From contig CM044962.1 of the NCBI GenBank assembly GCA_024516035.1, positions 620,001 to 684,000 on the forward strand: a stretch of DNA of 64,000 nucleotides, in the 5' to 3' direction. The notes beneath the pieces are model-generated. The model did not search any database. It was not told the origin of the DNA and saw only the letters and a list, made by a program, of their open reading frames with translations. This DNA comes from Bactericera cockerelli (taxonomy: Eukaryota; Arthropoda; Insecta; Hemiptera; Triozidae). The number at the start of each line of letters is the position of its first letter. Position 1 is the stretch's first letter. Below, piece by piece: positions 10,286-22,200 of this stretch. A program made the position numbers and the translations under genes.

Positions 10286-13200
10286 GTAAGTTGTTACGAA
10301 CCTACCTTTTCTATGAAAAGGAAAGTATCATTATTATTCAAAGATTTCACTCATTTATTTGAGGTATACATACGTAGGCTTTATCCAGCCTCCGTGGCGT
10401 AATGGTTGTGACTATTGCCCGTAGTCCAGAGATCCCGAGTTCAATCCTCGGTTGGAGCAGACTTTTCGAAGAAAATTCTGTTCCCTCCAAACACGTGAGG
10501 CTGGCATGTCCGGCCCTACCCCGACTGGATGAGGTTAATGTGGGTAGCTGGTACGATTCCCAGCGAATGGACGGTAACACCCCGTCCAGATCAGGGCGTT
10601 AATACCAAATAGAAACGTTGGCGTTAGGAAGGGCATCCAGAAATAAAAAACGTGCTCCACCCTACCAACCTCAACCATGAGGTTGAACAATTTGTCTAAT
10701 TCTCATCTGTCTAATTCTCATTTGTGTAATTCTCATTTGTCTAATTCTAATTTATCTTTGGGTTATTATATCACAATTTTAGTGGGCAGCGCAGAATTAT
10801 AGGGCTTCTTCGTATCTTTAATATCAAAATATCTTATTTTTGCTGTTAATTTCGCCACTGGTCTCTGCTAACATTAAAGCAGCAACTCATTTTTCCTCAC
10901 GAAGTATGAGTAAACCCCGAACACTTAGGTACCGAGCAGAAAAAATCCTGACCCGCTGGGGATCGAAGATCGAACCCAGGTCACCGTGCGTGCAATGCCT
11001 AGCGCGATAACTCACTCTGCCACGGTGACTACTTATAAGATAAATAATATTTTTTATTTTTTAATTCTCATTTATCTCATTCTCATTGGTCTCATTCTCA
11101 TTTAACTCATTCTTATTTATCTCATTCCCATTTGTCTGTGAAATCCAACCCAGATCCATATTAAAACCAACTCGATTTGCTTTGTTTTCTCTGATGATGC
11201 TTGACCTCCTTTTCTAAGAACTTTTTTGATATCTCTCTTTCTCCCTCTTTTATCTCTTTCCCTCTCTCCTTCTTAAATCTTACCCTATCTTTCACTCTCT
11301 CTTTCTCTCTATCTTTCCCTCTCTCGCTCACTCTCACTATTTTTCTCTCTCTTTTCCTCACTCCTTCTTAAATCTTACCCTATCTTCCTCTCTATCTTTC
11401 GCTCTCTCTCACTCTCTTTCTTTCTCATTTCCTCTCTCCTTCTTATATCTTACCCTCTCTCTCACTCACTCTATCTTTCGCTCTCTCTTTTTCTCTATCT
11501 TTCCCTCTCTCTCTCTTTCTCCCTTCTATCTTCCCCTCTCTCTCTCTTCTGTCTTCCTTTCTCTCTTCTATATTCCCCTATCTTCCTCTTCCACATCTAT
11601 CTCCTTTATCCTTTATCTCTCTCTCTCTCAGTTTGTCTCTTCTATCTTGCCCCTATGCCTCTCTTTCTCTCTCTTTACTTCTATTTCTATCTTTCCCTCT
11701 CTTTCTCCTACCCTCTTTATCTCTCTCACTTCAATCTTCCTCTTTTCTCTCTCTCTTCCTCTTCTATAGCTACTCTCTCTTAATTCTATTATCCTTCTCT
11801 CTCTTCTTTATTCCCCTCTCTCCTTCTGCCTCTCTTTTCTTTCCCTTTCTCTCTTTCTCTTCCATCTTCCCCTATCTGTCTATCTCTCTGATATCCTTCT
11901 CAAAGTTGTCCTCCACACTGATCTTTCTCTAAGCTTTATCCTTCACTTTTTACACACACCTACAGAGCTTGGATTCCCACTGGCGCAACTTTTATTATTA
12001 TAACAATAATAATACTCTTTAGTGGAAGGTAACCACTAGGCGAGGTTGATGCTCAAAGCATTTTCTACCACCTCAGAGTCCTTATTATTATATGGTCACA
12101 AACTCAAATAATTGAGGAAATCTAGAGATCAGGACGAATCTTTTTTTTTTCGTTGAATTTTTTTTTATACTCATATTTGTGTTGATGACTTTCGTGATAT
12201 CACAACTGCTCGAACTTTTTTTTTTCTTTACTTGCTTTACGAAATCTACGCTGAAACCGGAACTTGAACCACCGACCTCCAGGTTACAAGTCCGCGGCCG
12301 CCTTATCGATCTAGCTACTGCTAAGGTCGTTCATGCGTAGATTGTCTATAGCGTCTATTCAAGTCTATAGCGCCGAAACCGCAAACAGCCAAGTCCCAAC
12401 TTACAACTGTACTTATAAATGTATAATTTCTCATCCCCCAGAAGCAACCCCCCCCCCCCCCCCCTCATCCCCCAGAAGATAAATAGCGAAATCTCCTAAT
12501 AGTTTTCCAGTTATTTACCCTTTTTTTAAGAAAAAAAATGATAAGTTTACACAGCGAAAAAACAGTTTTTGCAGAAAAACGTATGCGACGTTAAACTAAG
12601 AATGGTACACCCGTAAAAAATGGTTATGAATTATGCAAAACTTCTTCAGTGTAATTTTATATACAGGGTCTTCATAAAGTCTCACCCAGGCCTAGGTTTC
12701 TCGAAAACGACTCAGAATATCAAAAAACGCAAAAACCCTTATTCCTTTATATTTAGGGGGATTGATTTTCAGTCAATTTTTTTTTGCCTACACGGCCCCA
12801 GTCAGGCTGGGCATGGACCAACTTTAAAATCTTAAATAGAATGGTATGTGTTGTGGCATATTGTTTTAAAGGGGTTATTAAGAGAAGTTCATTACAATAA
12901 ATTTCAGTGTGCTACGACTTACCGTTCTCGAGATACAGGGTCGGACGTCCTGCGTGATATCCATATATTTTGACCTAAAACTCGTTAACCGTAAATTATG
13001 GAGAAAATTTTTCTTGTTGATAATAACTCCTTATAGCAAGAACTTTCGAACAAGTTAAAACTTGATTTGTTTTTTCGTTAAATTTTTTTCGACTGTTCTT
13101 CCGGCTGGCTGACGAAACCGACCAGAAACTAACATCAACAGAGTATGTCGAGTTATAACTTGTTCGAAAGTTCCTGTCATAAGGAGTTATTATTAACGAG

Positions 13201-16200
13201 AAAAATTTTCTCCATAATTTACGGTTAACGAGTTATAGGTCAAAATATATGGATATTACGCAGGACGTCCGACCCTATATCTCGAGAACGGTAAGTCGTA
13301 GCACACTGAAATTTATTGTAATGAACTTCTCTTAATAAGACCTTTAAAAAAATATGCCACAAGACATACCATTCTATTTAAGATTTTAAAGTTGGTCCAT
13401 GCCCAGCCTGACTGGGGCCGTGTAGGCAAAAAAAAAATTGGCTGAAAATCAATCCTCCTAAATATAAAGGAATACGGGTTTTTGCGTTTTTTGATATTCT
13501 GAGTCGTTTTTGAGAAACCTAGGCCTGGGTGAGACTTTATGAAGACCCTGTATATATTTATTCTTGTTCATATTATTGTTGTTGTTGTTCTTGTTGTAGC
13601 CAGCTTGGCTACTACTGGAGTGAGTGATGGTCTGCCACAAGCACGGCCGGTGCTAAGGAGCTAACTTTTGTAATTCATTTTTATTATTTTTATTTATTAA
13701 TTCCCCAGGAAAGCAGCCGAGCCTCCTCAAGGCTCCTCAGAGTCTGATTCCCTGGAGCTTCGTGGCGCGCTCTGTGTACTCCCCCGGGAACCTCAACCCT
13801 AAGAAGAGGCTGGAGTCTCACCTGAGAGAGGGTCTGGATGACGTCATCCGAGAAGTAAGTATGGGAGGAGAGAATAAGTGTTGGGTGGAAGAGATTGCCA
13901 TAGGCAATAAACCCGCCCTTTAGTTAGGACATTTTTTTTTTAAAGATGAGTGTTTCACAGCCGTTTTTATTTCGTAGACATGAAATAGGAGCTACTGTAG
14001 ACGCTTGTGGTCTGTGTTGTAGCCTACCCATCCCGTAGTATGCCTCCCCTTTGATGGGCGAGAAGAGACACAATAATTCCCAATTAGGTGCTGGGTCAAC
14101 ACGAGCGCACCGGAAGGTATCGCTTACAAACAATTGGTAGGGTGGAGCACGTCTTTTTTTTTGGCTGGATGCCCTTCCTAACGCCAACGATTGTATTTGG
14201 TTTTAACATCCTAATTAGGACGGGGGGGGGGGGGTTGTTACCCTCCATTCGCTGGAAATCGTACAGCTACCCACATTAACCTCATACAGCCTGGGTAGGG
14301 CCGGAAATGCCAGCCTCACGTGTTTGGAGGGAATAGAATTTTCTTCGAAAAGTCTGCTCCAACCGGGGATCGAACTTGGGATCTCTGAACTACGGGCAGT
14401 AGTCACATTGTATTATGTATGTAATAAACCAAAAAAGGAATTAAATATTAATACCTATTTAGTATTTGTACATATATATTTAACGGAACAACCCCGACTT
14501 ACATAGAAACAAGTAAGTATAATAAATTTAATATATTATTAAACATAATACATCAAGTTTTGTTTGCATAGAATATATGCACATACATGGATTTTGACAT
14601 TAATTTAACAAAATTTGATCAAGGGCGGTGCTAATGCCAACGGCATTCTTTTTCATATGGAGAAGATAATGCCGATATTCTTTTATTTTATTTTATTATT
14701 TTATATAAAAAATAAATAGATATTCTTGGAAGAAATAAAGAGTCGCTGTCCCTAATTTTCTTGAGTCAACAGGATTTCTCTCGCCTCTCTGAACTAAGTC
14801 GTGTGCTTGGAAACCCAAATACTGTTTGTTTGTTTAGCTTTCCAAAATGTCCACACACTCCACAGGAAAATTTACGCTCAACTTATTTAAAATTTGAAAT
14901 GCATCAAGCTTGCCAGGAGGCCAGCGCTCGTCAAGTAGCACTCGCCAACAGGGATTATAATTAACACGAAACTATAGTTTCACGAAACAGGTGCACTGGT
15001 AGTCAAGTGGTTAACGCGCTAGTCTGGTAATCCAGGTAGCGTAGGGATCCGTTGTTTCGAACCCCACCCAGTGCACGAATTTTTCCTCATTAATTTGAGT
15101 TCTTGACCACATAATAATAAGACTCTGAGGGTAGGTGGTAGAAAATGCTTTGAGTATTAACCTCGCCTGGTGGTTACCTTCCACTAAAGAGTATTATTAT
15201 TATTTATATTATAGTGTAGGATGAGTTGCCTCTGGTATTTATTTTAACTTACGATTCCATCAGGCGCAGCCGGTGGCAAAACATAATTATGCATTAGTAA
15301 TTATTCTAGAAATGTGAGATGATTTTCATTGTGTACGAGCTGGGACTTGAGAAATTCCTCTTTTTTTGTCTGGGAGTGCTGCAGTTCCGCAGATCCTTAT
15401 TATTTTTATTATTTAACACTTTATTAATTGGACATATTATATACAACACAGATAATTAATATACAATAGAGGAGAAGTAAAAAAGAAAAAAATAAATATA
15501 TACAAAATATATGTCCTAACTAAAGGGCAGGGTTATTGCCTTTGGCAATCTCTTCCACCCAACCCTCTTCCACCCCATCCTTAGCTTTGGCCGCTCCTGT
15601 ACGATTCGTCAAATTTATTAATCGATAGATTTTGGTATTGGTATAAGTAGGGCTGTCGGCTACGAAAGCTCCTTGTCACTGCGACCTTAAAAAGACATGC
15701 CCGTGTAACTTTAAAACAGATCAATGTTGACCCAGCACCTAATTGGGAAGTATTGTGTCACTTCTCGCCCATCAGAGGGGAGGCATACTACGGGATGGGT
15801 AGGCCAGAGCACAGACAACAAGCGTCTACAGTAGCTCCTGTTCCATGGCTACAAAATAAAAACGGCTGTGAAACACTCATCTTAAAAAAAATGAGCCCTT
15901 TAAAGACACACTAGAAAAATGTACTTTCTTTATTTATTTATTCAGAGAACACACATTTATTTAATCACTACACCAAAGAACAACGCTTACAAATATTTAT
16001 CCCTATATTTTTTATACAGAATGTCCAAGTTTAACTGATTTTTTTATTTATTTTTTATTGAAGACTTTGTCATTATATACAGGGTGTCCATTTGTCCTAG
16101 GTCTATAGAAAAACTGGAGCCAAATTTTATAGTAAAATACTTCCGATTTCTAATATTAGAAATTTCTCGGAAGTAAAATATCTTCTGACCTCCAGGTGAT

Positions 16201-19200
16201 GGAGAATCTGAACCAGTTCTCTCGGGAGAGGGGTCGCATGATAGAGTTCAAGGAACTGCTCTACGGCTACCATCGCGAGAACACCCTGTATGGGGCCGAC
16301 TATATTCTGGACCTCCTGCTCATCTACAAGAAATACCGGGGCCGAAAAATGACGGTGCCCGTCCGAAAACACGTCTACCTGCAGCAACAGTTTACCGGTA
16401 AATTAAAAAGTGCACGGGTAGTCAAGTGGTTAACGCGCTAGTCTGGTGATCCAAGTTAGCGTAGGGATCTGTTCGTTCGAATCCCACCCAGTGCATTTTT
16501 TCTCATTAATTTGAGTTTGTGACCACATAATAATAAGACTCTGAGTGTTGGTGGTAGAAAATGGTTCGGGCATTTACCTCACCTTGTGGTTACCTTCCAC
16601 TAAAGAGTGTTATTACTCGAATTAATAATAACACTCTTTAGTGGAAGGTAACCACTAGGCGAGGATAATGCTCAAAGCATTTTCTACCACCTAACCCTCA
16701 GAGTCTTATTATTATGTGGTCACAAACTCAAATTAATGAGGAAAAATTCATGCACTGGGTGGGATTCGAACCAACGGATCCCAACGGTTAACCACTTGAC
16801 TACCAGTGCACAGTATTATTATTAAACTATTTACTATTACTTCAGTATATTTTATTATAGTAAGACAGCGCCAAAAAGAAGTTGGAAAGAAAAAACACAC
16901 CTGAAGAAAATATAGCAAATAGAAGAATTTATAATCTGCGCACCAGAAGAGTTCTCTGATTATTTTACAAGGCAATTCATATCAAAATCACAGGTGATAG
17001 ACTTGATCCATCCCACTTGCATGAGGCAATGTACCTAACATGCAGGTAGCATTACCTCGTTGGATCGCCAAAGAAATCCTCTGAAAGAGGAAAGCCTTGG
17101 CGACCCAAGGTTTTTTTTAATGTTAGTGTTTCACAGTTTTTTTTATTTCGTAGCCATGAAACCGAAGCTACTATAGACGCTTGTTGTCTGTGTTGCAGCC
17201 TGACCATCCCGTAGTATGGCTCCCCTCTGATGGGCGAGAAGTACACAATACTTCCCATTTATTAGGTGGTGGTTTAACACGAGCGCACCGGAAGGTATCC
17301 CTTACAAACAACTGTAACCAAATTTTGAATACAATTTTTTGTCGGTGCGGGGGGATTCGAACCCGGGATCTTCCGCATGGCAAGCGAGTGCTTTAACACT
17401 GAGCTATTCGTGCGCTATATTCAGGTGTGTAACTTTAACTAAAGGTATTTTATTGTGATTCCATCAGGTCTGGAAATACGAGAACTGGAGGAAGGGATGA
17501 CCCCTGCGGACCTAAAACCCGTTCCCAAGAGTAGTGGCGAATCCGATGGGGTGCCTGTGAATGTCGATGGCGTTCTCTATGACGATACTCCGCCACTGAA
17601 AGCTCATCCGGAGGAGCGGGGGGACAAGACCGTCATCAACTTTATCCTTGGTGAGTTTTTTTACGTTCTATTAACCCGCAATCAGTACGGTTGTGAGAGA
17701 TTTCTCTCACAACCGTATACGATACGTTACAAAACCGAACCGTACTGATCCCGGGTTAAGTTAAAAGTTTTTAAAGTTATCATGCCAGCGTCGATGGCTC
17801 GTTGAATGCACCGGTTCTCGTAGGATCACCGAAGTTAAGCAACGTCCAGCGAAGTGAAGACTTCCTCGGCTGTGTGAGGTTAATTTGGGTAGCAGGTTTG
17901 TGAGCTTCCTGCGAATGGAGGGTAACACCCCTGTCGTGATATAACCATAGCGTGTAGATTAATAAGTGTGGAAACGAGCCCCAGTTTCGTGGACACGCCA
18001 CATAGCGCGACACCATCGCCGCAGACAGAATATTTCTCGCGGGCTGTCTCGATAGCTTCATAACGTGTTATTAATTCTTTTCAATGAGATGATACGATGG
18101 CTCTGTGGTTAAGGCGGCACTCTCCACATCCCAGAGTTGGCGATGCATATGGGACATATTCAGAATTTTTATTATATTACGTTGGACTTATTGTTTGAAT
18201 AATGGGACATGATAGTCCTAATGGAGCACTATAATCACGACAGTATTACTGTTTTTCTTTTAAGATGGGAATATCGTTTCCCTTATTTAGGTAAATTAGA
18301 AAGTTCAAAACTCTGTTAACCTGAAGTATAAATGGTTTATAAAGGAAATTTCAAAAACTTCTGTGTAATATTCCTCAATGAGAAATAAGCCACACAACAT
18401 ATAGGTAACTAATTAATTAATAGGCATCAGGTAAGTAGGTAACTGTTACCTACTCAATTATTTTATCTGAATGGTAACAAACGGTAGGGTTCAAATCCCG
18501 ATTGACACGTACATTTTTCCTCAATAAAAAATGCACAATTTAAACATGTTGTACATACATATACCCAATACTTCCTATTACAAAATACTAACAATATGAT
18601 TTACGAGCGATACCAAGTAATAGTTTTCCTTTGTGTCTCATTAAAGTAATTAATTTATTATTTTATTAGGATGTCTCGAGACAACATCCAACTTATAAAG
18701 AATTTGCTAAAGAGATTACTGCACTTCTTGATATCTATTATTCTATGGGAAGAATTAGTTGTAATCGTGGCTGAGTGAGTAGCATACTAGGCTTACATAC
18801 ACAGTGACCTGCATTCGATACCCAGTGAGACAATAATTTTTCTCTCTATAATTGAATGCCTGGGGTCCACTCATATACCTTGTGAGATAAAAATAAATAG
18901 ATGCTTTGATGTGAGTACTGTGAGCAGACACCATTGGTGGAATTATGGTCAAATCAAGCTATTGTATATTAAAAGATAACTTGTGCAAGTTCTTTAGTTC
19001 CATGCTACCCACTGAAATAGTGATATAATAACACAAAGAAACTTATTTACTATTCTACTAATAATTATGTACTGTAGTGGAGGTAATTGCACTCTTATTG
19101 CTCTGGGGCCCACACAGCCCATATGAACCAAAGTAAATTTAATAATGATACTAACTATAAGTGTATTTTCTGTACTTAATCTCCCCCAATCTCGATCTGT

Positions 19201-22200
19201 AGAGATCAGAACGCCTCGACGCGCTCTAGCGATAATCAGAGAAACTTAAATTAAGGGCTAGCTTCTCACAGTGAAATATAAATAAAGATTACTGATAAGG
19301 ATTGATAAGAATATTTCATAGAATTGGAAATTTGAACTATCTGAATACCTTATTATGACTATTTAGATTTCTGCGAGAGTTTCATTACCTACTTTTTCTC
19401 AAATTTTGATGTAAATCAAGTTACTATTCCATAGACTGTTCAGAAAATTTGGTGCATTCAACAAACAGCAGAGTTAACGATCACTGCAGCTTGAACCAGT
19501 GCTCTTTTGTAAATTGAAAACTGCCTTGATTTTTTTCATGAGAATTTCTCAGACGTGATTGTCCTTATACTACACAGCGTCTTGCTTTCCAGATGTAGAA
19601 CAAATGTACACTTGAGATTTATAAAGGTAATGCAAAAGGGAAACTCGAGCTAGCATTCTGTACATTATGCATTCATTTTCGGCGAAATATGTAAATTGAG
19701 GATGTTAATAAAAGGTACTTTCATTATCAACAATGAACTTTGATACCTGTACAATTCCTAATTTTAAATCTGGCTCAAAATTCAAACTAGAACCTAATAC
19801 CTAAACTGGTTTAAAGTAACCTAGTCATCAATAGAAAATCAAAAAAGTTTATTCAATGTAAATTTATGAAAACATACACAAATAATAAAGATCTGCTGAA
19901 GGTCAACCTCAAAGTCAAATTGATTTCAAAATGGCGTTGATCTCGATCTGACGAAAACGTCGGGTTAAGATTGTAGGAGAAATAAGAACAAGCCGTGAGG
20001 AGAAATCCTTAATCTGTGATCAGCTGATGCGAGATTGGGGGAGATTAAGTACAGAAAATACACTTTATAATGTGCCTAAACCTTCCTGCAAACTTTATCA
20101 AATAGAAAAGATATAATTAATATTATCATGTTTATACACAAATGTAACATACTTATATTTTCATTATTTTGTTGATCAACATAAAATAAGTAAAGTATAA
20201 GAAATTAGATACCAATATACATTCTCTAGCACAGTTCAGGGAGAACACACGCAATTTTTTTTGTTTTGTATAAAATAAATTAGATTAAGGATTTACACTC
20301 AATACAGGAAAAATTATTACAACTTATGGAAACAAAAATGTAAACTGTCTGGCTGGGGGACTTTAAACAGGGAGAAGACCAGTGTCTCACTAGAGGACTA
20401 TAAACAGAGAACAGACTAGCCAACCCTTACAAGCCAGGCTAGCTTGCAGTTTCTTAAGGGTTTAATGGCTTATAAAGAAAAGTCCAAGTCCTCACGATGG
20501 TTGATCGCACATAGAAATATGTGGTTCAGGACAAGCCAACTTTGAAATAAAGTTGGCTGAAGACCATCACTCACCCCTCCAGCTGTAGCCAAGCTGGCTA
20601 CAACAACAACAACAACAACAAAATGTAAACTTGCAAAACAAAATATTTTAGAAAAAAAGTTTATAACATCCTTAATGTATTGTTTCTTAAGGCCAAAGTT
20701 AATATTTAAAAAAATTGTAATACCTCTTGGACACTAAGTCTAGATTTGCGTATTACTTAGCATAGGATAACCAATGCTGAAGTCATCAATGTCTATTAAT
20801 TTCACCCTAAATATTTCCATTTTTTCCCTTGCTTCTTAAGTCTACAGACTTAGAAAGAACAAAAATCATGACTTAATTTTCATGACACTTTACTTGAAAA
20901 AAGAAAGCCAGCTTTGATGAGAGTTAGATCCTTCCAACCCAGTGGTTTCTAGTACAGAAAACACCCAGGTTGGAAGGAAAGAAAACTCATGTCCCACCAA
21001 TCCTTTTGTATTATTAGTGTGTTTTATTAGAGTTTAATGTCATATTTCAACTTTATGGTCAGTTATGACAGAGGTTCAACCCTCCACTCGCAGGAAACTA
21101 ACAAACCTGTTACCCACACTAACCTCACCCAGCCTGGGTTACACCGAGAAGAGCCAGCATCCAAGTCCTAATCTCGCTGGACGTTGCCTAACTTTGGTGG
21201 TCTTAAGAGAACCGGTGTATTCAACAAGCCATTGTTAGGTTTCAACTTGACGTTCTCCACTTTACTCGATCATGATGGGCATTGGGCATCCTCCTTCATT
21301 TGTTCAAATGTTCTTCCATTCAGCATGTTTGTCAGCATTCCAAACCTTCTTCTTCCTCTTGATCTTCTTCCTTCCAGATTTCCTTCCATGATGATTCTCT
21401 GCAGAAAATCTCTCCTCAGTATGGACCCAGCCAGCTTCTTTTTCTGTTCATGGTTCTCAATATTTCTCTTTTCTCTCCAACTCTTCTAAATACTTCTTCA
21501 TTTCTGGCTTTATCTGACCACTTGATTCCTTCTAGTCTTCTCCACACCCACATTTCGCAGCTCTCCAGATATTTTTCCTCCTTCTTTCTCATCGTCCACG
21601 TCTCTGCTCCATACAGCACCACACGTAACACTTTGCAAATCTCTTCCTCGGTATCCTTTTTGCGATTAAGCTTAACAGTTACATAATAATATCAAACAGT
21701 TAAAAAGGTACTGACAACTAATTTAGAAAAGATTTTTATCATAAAACCAAGATCAAAATGCTCAAATCACAATTACTTATTGTTATTTCAGCAAAAATGC
21801 CAAAACTATCTCGATCTTGAAACAAATTGAACTTTTTATGTTTATGTTTACATTTGTACCGGGAAGAAATTTTGTGAGGGGCGAGGAGAGGATCCGTCTC
21901 ACGCGATACAAGCGCTGTCTAGCGCTGAGGACGCGAAGATGTAGGCCGGCGGGGGGTGGTTTCCACACTTCTTAATCTACACGTTATGATATAACCATGC
22001 GGTGGTTAAAATAAGAATAAATAAATAAAAACAAGAAAAGAAGAGAAGAAGAAGAACATTACAAATAGCTGATGTGGTCTGTCGACTTCAAAACTTTGCG
22101 AAATTTCATTACAACACTTTTAATAAAAGTGGTCATATTTTTGTTAAAAAAGTTATCATATTTGTGTGAATCACTTTCGTGATATCACAACTACTCAAAC

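Noticed and set aside
11161..11932. Arg/Glu/Lys frame on - and Ser/Leu frame on +
   Set aside because: Both come from the CT-rich tract; no conserved domain or splice support.
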